From positions 90,245 through 154,244 of the forward strand of contig NZ_JBFUPK010000003.1 in the NCBI RefSeq assembly GCF_041355105.1: a DNA stretch of 64,000 nt, given 5' to 3'. The DNA is from Terriglobus sp. RCC_193. Lineage in GTDB: Bacteria; Acidobacteriota; Terriglobia; Terriglobales; Acidobacteriaceae. The translations under genes were made by a program, and so were the position numbers. Shown here piece after piece: positions 54,496-64,000 of the stretch (position 1 is its first letter; each line of letters begins with the position of its first letter). The notes under the pieces are model-generated. The model saw only the letters and a list, made by a program, of their open reading frames with translations. It did no database searches and was not told where the DNA came from.

Positions 54496-56172
54496 CTAAC
54501 GAGAACAAGCCTCAGGCACCACATCCACTCCAGTCACAGCCAACGGCAAAGCAGTCCCCTTCACAAACGGCTGCGTGGGCGTTATCTCAAACGACTCATC
54601 CTTCCCCACGGCCACCTTCTCCGCAACACCATCGCGCAGCATCACCTCGCGAGCTTTTCCATTCGCAATAAGAGCAACCTTGCCCTCGCCATTCGCGTGA
54701 AAGGTTATCGTCGAGCATCCCTGCGGCACCAGCCAGCGCAACTTATAAAGCGTCTTCTTCGCTTCATAACCTTCGCCGTTGTAATTCCAGAACATCTCCG
54801 CATTCTTCTGGTTCAGTTCATAAGGCGCATCGCCCTTCGCCACCAACACCTTATCCAGCAGCAACGCGCCCGCATACTTCACAGCAATGACAGGAAGATC
54901 CCCCTGCGGGAGCGTATCGCCAACTGTAACAACGGCATCTCTGCCATCATGCTGCACTGATAACTTCTTGCCCGACGCCATCACACTCGCAGAAATAAAG
55001 CGCGTACGTCCCGCCAATGGCAGCCGCAACTTACCATCCTTCGGCAACGACTTCACAAACAGGTACACCGTTCCCTGTTTCACCGTGGCATAACCAAAAT
55101 CAAGCGGCGCAAACGGCGAAGCCTGCGTGCCATAGATGGCTTCTGCATTCGGCTTCAGCCAAGCACCCACACCACGCAACACATCGGCTTCATAGGGAAC
55201 CACACTGCCATCGCCCTCTGGCCCAATGTTCAGGATGTAATTGCCGCCACGGCTCACCACCTGCACCAGCTTCAGAATGTTCTCGTTGATCTTCCCCTGC
55301 ACATCGTCTCGTACCTGCCACGAACGATAGCCCCACGTCGCATTGAACATCGAGGCAGGCGTCTGCCACGGCTCATCCAGCCCATACTGCGGCACTTCGT
55401 TATCGCCCATCACAGTGAAGTCGCCTTCGTAATTCCACACACGACCACTCACCATCGTTTGCGGCTGCAGCTTGTGCACGGTCGTTGCAAACAGATCACT
55501 CTGCGCAGGCGTAGGCTTGCCCATGTCGAACCATATTTCGCGGATCGGCCCGTACTTCGTCATCAACTCGCGCAACTGCGCCACATTAAACTTCGCGTGT
55601 GCATCACTCAGCGGATTGCTGTTCGTGGGAATGTACGTATCCATCCCCGGCTCATGCCAGTCAATCGACGAGTAGTACACACCAAAGCCAATGCCGCCGC
55701 GCCTGCATGCCTCCGCAAGCTCTTTCACAATGTCGCGGTGATACGGCGTTGCATCCACCACGTTGTACTTCGTCTGCGCTGTATGAAACATGTTGAATCC
55801 ATCGTGATGCTTCGACGTAATCACGATGAACTTCATCCCCGCATCCTTCGCCAGTTTCACAATGGCATCCGGATCCCACTTCGTGGGATTAAACGTCTTC
55901 GCAGTCGCGGCATACTCATCCATCGGAATCGGCGCATTCGCCATGATCTGCTCGCTGTAGCCGTTGTCAATTTGCTTGCCCTTCCATACACCGCCAAGCT
56001 GCGAATACAGCCCAAAGTGAATGAACATGCCAAACTTCTGCTCCTGCCACTGCTGCACCGTCTGCGCCGAAGGCCGGGGCGACGAACGAGGCTGCGGCCT
56101 GTCCTGCACAGGATGTTGCGCAACAGCAGAAGAAGAAACGGCAGCGGCAAGAACAAGAGAAAGAAACTTCAT
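54496..56172 (-). CDS. Alpha-L-fucosidase, GH29, secreted
   Basis: Removes alpha-linked fucose from glycans. The 558-aa protein has a signal peptide (KFLSLVLAAAVSSSAVAQHP), then the GH29 barrel: KFGMFIHFGLYSQLGGVWKG, FIVITSKHHDGFNMFHT, FGVYYSSIDWHE and the nucleophile Asp in IREIWFDMGKPTPAQS. VVSRGGNYILNIGPEGDGSV is the conserved end of the catalytic domain, and a beta-rich C-terminal domain follows. It is tightly followed upstream (21 bp) by the serine hydrolase gene on the same strand, so the two are probably co-transcribed. Confidence 0.93.
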   Translation of the reverse strand: MKFLSLVLAAAVSSSAVAQHPVQDRPQPRSSPRPSAQTVQQWQEQKFGMFIHFGLYSQLGGVWKGKQIDNGYSEQIMANAPIPMDEYAATAKTFNPTKWDPDAIVKLAKDAGMKFIVITSKHHDGFNMFHTAQTKYNVVDATPYHRDIVKELAEACRRGGIGFGVYYSSIDWHEPGMDTYIPTNSNPLSDAHAKFNVAQLRELMTKYGPIREIWFDMGKPTPAQSDLFATTVHKLQPQTMVSGRVWNYEGDFTVMGDNEVPQYGLDEPWQTPASMFNATWGYRSWQVRDDVQGKINENILKLVQVVSRGGNYILNIGPEGDGSVVPYEADVLRGVGAWLKPNAEAIYGTQASPFAPLDFGYATVKQGTVYLFVKSLPKDGKLRLPLAGRTRFISASVMASGKKLSVQHDGRDAVVTVGDTLPQGDLPVIAVKYAGALLLDKVLVAKGDAPYELNQKNAEMFWNYNGEGYEAKKTLYKLRWLVPQGCSTITFHANGEGKVALIANGKAREVMLRDGVAEKVAVGKDESFEITPTQPFVKGTALPLAVTGVDVVPEACSR

Positions 56173-56192
56173 CCCCGCATGATATCCGGTGA

Positions 56193-57392
56193 CTAGTTGA
56201 ACTTGCGCGCAGCCTCAATCGCCGAGCGCGTATACATCTCCCACTCCCACGGCGTCACCGTATCGCCAAAGATGGTCTCCAGCAGCGGCTGAAATGCAAA
56301 CTCGCCATTGTCCGAATTCGTCAGCAGGATCATGCAGTCTTTGCGACGCGTGAAACACACCATGTAGTTCTGCGCGCCATCGCCATGCCCTTCTTTAAAG
56401 AACGCAGGCCCGAACTTCGTCTTCGTCAGCAAACCCCAGCCAATGCCATACGCCAGCCCCACCTGCTTCGCTTCTGTTCCTTCAGGCTCATCCTTTGCCA
56501 GAGCAAACTGATGCAACGTGTGGATCTGCACCTGCGGCGCCAGCATCTTCTTCTGCGTCGTGGTATCAATAATTTTTCCCGCAAACAGCGCTTCTACAAA
56601 CCGCCCAAGATCAGCAGCACTCGTCGTCATATTCCCACTCGCACGCGCAGGAAATCGTTTGGTCTGCGAGCGGAATTTACCGTCCTTATCAAAACGATCC
56701 GCGACATCCTCCGCGAAACGAGCCTGATAAATCTCTGACGTCCGCGTCATCTGTAGCGGCCCAAAGATCGCATCCTGCATCAGGATGTCCAGCGTCTTGC
56801 CCTGCTGCTGCTCAATCGCAAACTGCACCAGGTTCAAACACTCTCCCGAGTACGAAAAATGATCGCCCGGCTCAAAGTGAAAACGCAGCTTCTTGTCCGG
56901 CTCCTGCATGCTCACAATGTTCAACAGCCCACCCGTATGCGATAAACACATACGCGGCGTCAGCTTCGCCCATCGCGGATCGTTCACAATCTCCGAAGCG
57001 GAATCCTTGTACGCGTCATACTCATTCCACGGCTTTGGTAATTGCTGCGGCATCGGCTTATCCAGGTCGAACTTACCCTGCTGCACCAACTGCATCACAT
57101 ACGTCGCAAACACTGCCTTCGTAATCGAAGCGGCCCATGTCGTAGTATTCGTGGTCATCGGCAGATCAGGGTCTTTACGCCGCAAACCATAGGCGTAACT
57201 CCATGCCACCTTGCCATTGTTCAGCACCACAATCTGCGCACCCGTCACATGGTTCGCCGCCAACGTCTTCGCAGCAAACTGCTCTGCTTCGGCAACAGAA
57301 ACATGGCCGCCATCCAGCTTGCGTATGTTCTGTGCAGACATAACCACTGCAGACGAAAGAACAGCCAGCGAAAGAGCAACACGAGCGATCAT
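56193..57392 (-). CDS. Serine hydrolase of the beta-lactamase/esterase class C family, secreted
   Basis: A 399-aa penicillin-binding-like hydrolase. After a signal (IARVALSLAVLSSAVVMSAQ) it has the SxxK motif in TTTWAASITKAVFATYV, a Tyr-x-Asn-like motif in DHFSYSGECLNLVQ (YSG) and a third box GHGDGAQNYMVC. The active-site triad therefore follows class C/esterase VIII proteins. It may act on peptidoglycan-derived peptides or esters. ATG at 57392 starts the signal; the open frame extends upstream through a repeat hairpin. Confidence 0.88.
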   Translation of the reverse strand: MIARVALSLAVLSSAVVMSAQNIRKLDGGHVSVAEAEQFAAKTLAANHVTGAQIVVLNNGKVAWSYAYGLRRKDPDLPMTTNTTTWAASITKAVFATYVMQLVQQGKFDLDKPMPQQLPKPWNEYDAYKDSASEIVNDPRWAKLTPRMCLSHTGGLLNIVSMQEPDKKLRFHFEPGDHFSYSGECLNLVQFAIEQQQGKTLDILMQDAIFGPLQMTRTSEIYQARFAEDVADRFDKDGKFRSQTKRFPARASGNMTTSAADLGRFVEALFAGKIIDTTTQKKMLAPQVQIHTLHQFALAKDEPEGTEAKQVGLAYGIGWGLLTKTKFGPAFFKEGHGDGAQNYMVCFTRRKDCMILLTNSDNGEFAFQPLLETIFGDTVTPWEWEMYTRSAIEAARKFN

Positions 57393-57447
57393 GCCAACAC
57401 CATACGCGCTGAGAATACCCTCGGTTCCACAAACATCCGAAATAAAA

Positions 57448-57491
57448 ACGAACGCAGCGCTCGCGGCGGATTCGCTGCGAGCGCTGCGTTC
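57448..57491 (-). terminator. AACGAACGCAGCG-family hairpin, copy 4: terminator of the M1 gene
   Basis: Perfect 16-bp arms CGAACGCAGCGCTCGC (57448-57463) and its inverse (57476-57491) with a 12-nt loop. On the minus strand the stem is followed by TTTTTAT. It lies between the M1 peptidase stop (57515) and the serine hydrolase start, a textbook rho-independent layout. Confidence 0.92.
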
Positions 57492-57514
57492 GCTCTTGTA
57501 CTTTCTGGAACCCG

Positions 57515-59143
57515 CTACATCTTCACAACGTCGATGTAATACAAGTCTTCCGCCACCTGAAATCCGTCGCGCTTCGCCTGCATCGTCTGCCACTCCGCCG
57601 CAGGATGCAACAATGTCCAGTGCTGTGGATCACCCACCTTCACCGGCATATTGAAACCCGTCTCCTCTGCATCCCAGCGATACTGCACCGTACCCGCCGC
57701 ATCATCAAACTTCAACTCCAGCTTTGGCAACGCAGCATGCCGCAGATACTCATTGAAGATCGGCGTTAGATCACGCCCGGTGTACTTGTTCCAGAACGAC
57801 ACCACATCTTCCGTCAGAATCGTCTTGTATTTGAATCTCTGGTAGTACGCATGAATCCCCGCATACCACTTCGCATCATCATCCAGCACAGACCGCAGAG
57901 TATTCAGAAACAACGCGCCCTTGAAGTACTGATCCTCATCCCGTGGCTCACGATCCTTGCCACGCGGCCCCAGGATGGGTCGCTGATTCTTTACCTTCTT
58001 CTTATAGCCATTCACATACTTGATGGCATCATCCTTACCCCAGCGGCCTTCAACATAGATATCTTCCGCGTAGGTACACCATCCCTCATGGATCCACATA
58101 TCCCCAGGGTCAGCCGCCGTAATCGCATTGCCAAACCACTCATGGCCACTCTCATGAATGATGATGAAGTCAAACCGCGGACTAATCCCCACGCCCGTCC
58201 AGTCACCACCGTGATAGCTGTTCTTGAAACCGTTGCCATACGCCACCGCGCTCTGATGTTCCATACCCGCATACGGCACCTGGACTAACTTGTAACCATC
58301 GCGCACAAAGGCATACTCACCAATCTTCTTATTGAAGATTTCCAGCATCGGCCGCGCCTGCGCAAACTGCTCCTTCGCCTTCTCCAGGTCTTCCGGCTTG
58401 GCATAAAAATTAATCGTTAACTTACCTAACGGCTTATCGCTCCAATGAACGTACGTGCCAATGTTCAAAGCCACGTCATAGTTATTAATCGGATAAGTCA
58501 CACGCCAGTTCCATTGCGTGTATCCATCCTGCAGATCGCGATGCCCCAGCAGCCGACCGTTGGAAACGTCCACCAGCCCCGTTGGCACGCTCACATGCAG
58601 GTCCACTCCCTGCTGCGGCTCGTCCTTCCACTGGTCTTTGTTCGGCCACCACACGCGCGCGCCATTGCCTTCGCACGCGGTAAAGACCCACGGCTTTCCT
58701 GCAGAGTCCTTTTCATAACTCATGCCGCCAAACCGCCCGGCCTTGCGCGGATGGCCGCTGTAAAACACGTCCAGCGTCTGCACCGATCCCTTGCGCATCA
58801 CCCGCGGCACATCCACAAAGAACGACTCTTCCTCGCGCGTCACCTTCACCGGCTTCCCGCGATACAGCACTTTGTCAATGGTCAATTCCTGCGCCAGGTC
58901 CAACTGAATGCGCTGCCCATCCTCCAGCATGCGAAACCGCACCTGGTTATCTCCGGCAATGCTCTGGTCTTCAGGATTCACACGCACCGTCAGCGTGTAA
59001 TGCAGCAGGTCATTATTGGCGCGATACGGACCGTACTCACCCAGCAGTTGCATCTTCCTTGCCGTAGCAACATCTTGTTGCGCAAAGGTGCCGCAGCAGG
59101 CCATCAAAAATAAAACAAAAGACAGTGACACCCGAAACTTCAT
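57515..59143 (-). CDS. M1-family zinc aminopeptidase, secreted
   Basis: A 542-aa peptidase. It has a signal peptide (KFRVSLSFVLFLMACCGTFA), an N-terminal beta domain, the substrate loop YAGMEHQSAVAYG (G-x-M-E-x, residues 292-304), the zinc motif HESGHEWFGN (His330, Glu331, His334) and the third ligand Glu353 in IHEGWCTYAE. The usual large C-terminal helical domain of about 350 residues is missing, as in the short M1 forms. It would trim peptides outside the cytoplasm. ATG at 59143 begins the signal. Confidence 0.92.
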   Translation of the reverse strand: MKFRVSLSFVLFLMACCGTFAQQDVATARKMQLLGEYGPYRANNDLLHYTLTVRVNPEDQSIAGDNQVRFRMLEDGQRIQLDLAQELTIDKVLYRGKPVKVTREEESFFVDVPRVMRKGSVQTLDVFYSGHPRKAGRFGGMSYEKDSAGKPWVFTACEGNGARVWWPNKDQWKDEPQQGVDLHVSVPTGLVDVSNGRLLGHRDLQDGYTQWNWRVTYPINNYDVALNIGTYVHWSDKPLGKLTINFYAKPEDLEKAKEQFAQARPMLEIFNKKIGEYAFVRDGYKLVQVPYAGMEHQSAVAYGNGFKNSYHGGDWTGVGISPRFDFIIIHESGHEWFGNAITAADPGDMWIHEGWCTYAEDIYVEGRWGKDDAIKYVNGYKKKVKNQRPILGPRGKDREPRDEDQYFKGALFLNTLRSVLDDDAKWYAGIHAYYQRFKYKTILTEDVVSFWNKYTGRDLTPIFNEYLRHAALPKLELKFDDAAGTVQYRWDAEETGFNMPVKVGDPQHWTLLHPAAEWQTMQAKRDGFQVAEDLYYIDVVKM

Positions 59144-59206
59144 GGCCAAAGTATCGCCTGAAATAACTTTGTTCGGAACGTAACTTATTTCATTCTGACA
59201 AACGAA

Positions 59207-59234
59207 AGACCCGGTCCCTTGAGGGATCGGGCCT
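59207..59234 (-). terminator. Terminator of the rpmI-rplT operon
   Basis: Arms AGACCCGGTCCCT and AGGGATCGGGCCT (one G-U type mismatch) with a 2-nt turn. On the minus strand the stem is followed by TTTCGTTT. It lies 29 bp after the rplT stop. Confidence 0.8.
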
Positions 59235-59262
59235 TCATCACTTCCCAATACGGGAGAGAAGC

Positions 59263-59637
59263 TTACGCTGTTGCCTTGGCCTTATCGTTCGCAGCCTTGG
59301 CCTGTGCCGCCAGAGCAGCAAAGCCTGCAGCATCATTGGTTGCGATATCCGAGAGAACCTTGCGGTCCAGCTCCACGCCAGCCTTCTTCAGGCCGCTGAT
59401 GAACGTCGAGTAGCTCAGGCCATTCAGGCGAGCACCCGCACCGATGCGGACGATCCACAGCGAGCGGAACTGACGCTTCTTCTGCTTACGGCCAACATAG
59501 GCAAACTTCAGGCCGCGCTCAACGGCTTCCTGGGCTGCCTGGTACAGCTTTGATTTCGTGAGGAAGTAGCCAGACGCGCGCTTAAGAATCTTTTTGCGGC
59601 GGTCATTGCGTTTTGTGCCACGTTTTACGCGGGGCAT
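59263..59637 (-). CDS. rplT: 50S ribosomal protein L20
   Basis: A 124-aa rRNA-binding protein that assembles early into the large subunit and can repress its own operon. It matches L20 throughout: [60 protein letters not shown] and [20 protein letters not shown]. The basic N-terminal half is typical. It lies downstream of rpmI in the conserved order; the gap of 225 bp between them is longer than usual and holds no gene I can see. Confidence 0.97.
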   Translation of the reverse strand: MPRVKRGTKRNDRRKKILKRASGYFLTKSKLYQAAQEAVERGLKFAYVGRKQKKRQFRSLWIVRIGAGARLNGLSYSTFISGLKKAGVELDRKVLSDIATNDAAGFAALAAQAKAANDKAKATA

Positions 59638-59862
59638 AGGTGTGTCTCCTTTTGCGTACTTCGTTGGTCAGCGGCTGGAGGTAAGGTCATGGATGGTTTT
59701 GCATCCATTACGGCCTCTTCACACGCTTGCTGCTTTCCTGCCTCGTAATCGCGCTTCAAAATTGCTTTCGAAGAACGAGGGCCCGGTTACGCTTTTCGGA
59801 CCGTTGCTGACAACCACGTCAGCGGCTGGGCGGAAAATCTTTAAGTACCTAAGGCAATTGCC

Positions 59863-60060
59863 TCAGGCGTAGGGGATCATCCGCGAGACCTTGGCGTGAT
59901 CGCCATCGGAAACGTAAGCCTGCGACGTGAGCTTGCGCTTCACCTTCGTCGACTTCGAGGTCAGGATGTGACGCTTCTTCGTCTGGCCGCGCTTGATCTT
60001 GCCGGTGCCAGTCTTAGAAAAGCGCTTTTTAGCCCCTGTGTGGGTCTTCATCTTAGGCAT
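59863..60060 (-). CDS. rpmI: 50S ribosomal protein L35
   Basis: A 65-aa, very basic protein: [40 protein letters not shown], ending with VSRMIPYA. This matches L35, although the usual final K-R-x-L is replaced. ATG at 60060 is the family start; the longer open frame upstream is not conserved. infC, which usually precedes rpmI, is not upstream here; a cupin gene is. Confidence 0.95.
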   Translation of the reverse strand: MPKMKTHTGAKKRFSKTGTGKIKRGQTKKRHILTSKSTKVKRKLTSQAYVSDGDHAKVSRMIPYA

Positions 60061-60160
60061 TGGGTGTTCCTGTCTGGAAGCTGGACGCGAGAAACCGCGT
60101 CCGCCTGAGTGTTGCGCCGATGTTCTGGACAACCCTTTGATTGTAGCGCAATTTTCCCGG

Positions 60161-60556
60161 TTAGCGGCGGTATTGTTCGTCTGTAACGTGTTCCATCCAG
60201 TCCACCACCTTGCCATCCAGCCGCTCCTGAATCGCAATGTGCGTCATTCCGGTGGTCGACGTCGCGCCGTGCCAGTGCTTCTCGCCCGGCGCAAACCAGA
60301 CCACATCACCCGGCCGAATCTCTTCCACCGGCCCGCCTTCACGCTGCACCCAGCCAAGACCCGCCGTCACAATCAGCGTTTGTCCCAGCGGATGCGTATG
60401 CCACGCCGTCCTCGCACCCGGCTCAAACGTCACACTCGCGCCTGCAACCAGCGCAGGATCAGGCGCTTGAAACAAAGGATCAATCCGCACCGACCCCGTA
60501 AACCAATCCGCCGGACCAACTCCTGAAGGCTTCGAACCTGCGCGCTGAATCTCCAT
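60161..60556 (-). CDS. Cupin-domain protein
   Basis: A 131-aa single-domain cupin. Metal-binding motif 1 is [20 protein letters not shown] (HxH...E-like, Gln at the third place) and motif 2 is [20 protein letters not shown] (His at the end). The ACxxF-like tail [20 protein letters not shown] matches carboxymuconolactone-decarboxylase-associated cupins (YhhW/QdoI-like small cupins). It is probably an enzyme or ligand-binding protein of unknown substrate. ATG at 60556 was chosen since the conserved start is [12 protein letters not shown]. Not related to its rpmI neighbour. Confidence 0.85.
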   Translation of the reverse strand: MEIQRAGSKPSGVGPADWFTGSVRIDPLFQAPDPALVAGASVTFEPGARTAWHTHPLGQTLIVTAGLGWVQREGGPVEEIRPGDVVWFAPGEKHWHGATSTTGMTHIAIQERLDGKVVDWMEHVTDEQYRR

Positions 60557-60602
60557 GGCCCACAGTCTATCGCTCCAGCCCCAGGCGCGTTCGAAATGGT
60601 AG

Positions 60603-63350
<2,748 letters not shown>

Positions 63351-63405
63351 TGCTTCGCACCGTTCTCGACATCGCTCTAGCAACGTGAAGGTGAGCAGAA
63401 CAACA

Positions 63406-63433
63406 CAGGGATGCGCTACAAGGCGCATCCCTG
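63406..63433 (+). terminator. Rho-independent-like terminator after gyrB
   Basis: Arms CAGGGATGCGC (63406-63416) and GCGCATCCCTG (63423-63433), an 11-bp perfect stem with a 6-nt loop, followed by CTTTGTATG. It is 55 bp after the gyrB stop. Confidence 0.85.
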
Positions 63434-63469
63434 CTTTGTATGCGCCGCGATTCTTTCTATTCTTTCTCT

Positions 63470-63610
63470 GGCGTCAGCCTGAGCAAAACTTCTACGGCGT
63501 CATCCTGAGGCAAAACTTCTCTGGCGTCATCCTGAGCAAAACGAAGTGAAGCCGAAGCATGCCCTCGAGCGAAGCGAAGGGGACCTGCATTTCTCTCAAT
63601 CCTCTACAAC
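63470..63610. repeat. Family A repeats, tandem starts and one full copy after gyrB
   Basis: Three starts of the module occur in a row (GCGTCAGCCTGAGCAAAACT, GCGTCATCCTGAGGCAAAAC and GGCGTCATCCTGAGCAAAAC). They lead into a full copy with GCATGCCCTCGAGCGAAGCG and GGGGACCTGCATTTCTC, ending CCTCTACAACGC. The 490 bp between gyrB and tRNA-Trp hold repeats and no gene. Confidence 0.82.
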
Positions 63611-63630
63611 GCATCAGCAACCCACGAACT

Positions 63631-63661
63631 GGGTGCCCCAGGTTCGCGAAGCTAACCTGGG
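63631..63661. repeat. Palindromic repeat B, variant copy 7
   Basis: GGGTGC plus arms CCCAGGTT/AACCTGGG around CGCGAAGCT, the same 31-bp variant as at 52734. It is followed by ATCGTGC-GAA-AGCACGAC and CCAGCGAAGCTC, the same module order as at 40025 and 52734. Confidence 0.85.
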
Positions 63662-63840
63662 TATCGTGCGAAAGCACGACCAGCGAAGCTCCTACGAACG
63701 AAGTTCGTCCTCTCCCGCCGCCTACCAACCCTGATCTCCCCAGACTTCCCCGATGGCGCGCAATACGGTATCATTAGTCGTTGACCGTGCCTGCTGTTGA
63801 GCGGTGCATGTGGCTCCATCAGGGCGATAGCCCTGAATGC

Positions 63841-63916
63841 AGGGGAGTAAGCTCAACGGTTAAACTGTCGGTCTCCAAAACCGAACTTCTCGGTTCGAAT
63901 CCGAGCTCCCCTGCCA
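63841..63916 (+). tRNA. tRNA-Trp (anticodon CCA)
   Basis: Cloverleaf read by eye: acceptor stem AGGGGAG (63841-63847) pairs with CTCCCCT (63906-63912). The anticodon stem TCGGT/ACCGA carries the loop CTCCAAA with anticodon CCA. The T arm CTCGG-TTCGAAT-CCGAG is canonical, and GCCA follows the acceptor stem, so CCA appears encoded. The D stem is weak. Such a tRNA-Trp commonly stands before secE-nusG, which would lie just past the window. Confidence 0.95.
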
Positions 63917-64000
63917 GTTTTCCCGCAGCACATTCTGTACACTGCCGAAGGTTTGTTGCGGCGTGTTCGGAAGCAGCAAAGGTAAGTGCAGTAAGCAGTT

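Overview
The window looks like a chromosomal segment of a free-living, moderately GC-rich Gram-negative bacterium. The best fit is the Acidobacteriota (Acidobacteriaceae, Terriglobus/Granulicella-like). This is an inference from gene content: two secreted VWFA proteins of the acidobacterial type, a bacillithiol gene (bshC), secreted plant-polymer hydrolases (GH28, GH29, GH43), a TonB-type protein and PadR regulation. I see no transposase, integrase, phage gene or CRISPR array. Coding density is high, and almost all longer gaps are filled by short palindromic repeats.

Layout. 1-3.8 kb (minus): cdsA (cut by the window edge), a small membrane protein, uppS, an XRE regulator, then a padR-membrane protein pair. 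3.8-6.3 kb: an ABC exporter divergent from padR across a symmetric operator/promoter region. 6.4-17.9 kb: pncA, a thioesterase, HU, dxr, rseP, panE, a DHH phosphoesterase, a Na+/H+ antiporter, a GT-C-like membrane protein, a short-chain prenyl synthase and a MIP18-like protein. 18-31.8 kb: GH28, bshC, a Nudix hydrolase, two cold-shock genes, polX, a TonB-like protein, thiO, citrate synthase and cmk. 31.8-35.8 kb: a giant collagen-like, CBM-like repeat lipoprotein. 36-38.1 kb: pgm and a ComEA-like protein. 38.2-46.9 kb: the histidine operon. 47-59.1 kb: a two-component pair, the VWFA pair, a FAD oxidase and secreted hydrolases. 59.2-64 kb: rplT, rpmI, a cupin, gyrB and tRNA-Trp.

The histidine region is the most remarkable part. 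It opens with a classic attenuator: a 27-residue leader peptide with eight His codons, then a GC-rich hairpin and a U-rich tract. The gene order is hisI-hisG-hisD-hisC-hisB-hisH-hisF, then an antisense GH43 gene, then hisA. A 32-bp palindromic repeat occurs five times in about 4 kb here. Two copies are intergenic. Three lie inside reading frames (two in hisC, one in hisB), all in the same frame and encoding a GAPxLxSExW-type peptide. One hisC copy is part of a 37-codon composite insert in the loop before the PLP lysine. This resembles the coding palindromic elements known from Rickettsia and is the strongest candidate here for an undescribed system.

Several other dispersed modules (a CGTCATCCTGAGCGAA family, a CCTAGGCCGAAGGCC family and an AACGAACGCAGCG terminator-like family) combine in mosaics across the window. 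Isoprenoid and envelope lipid genes (dxr, prenyl synthase, uppS, cdsA, rseP) lie within 17.5 kb but are split into oppositely oriented blocks.
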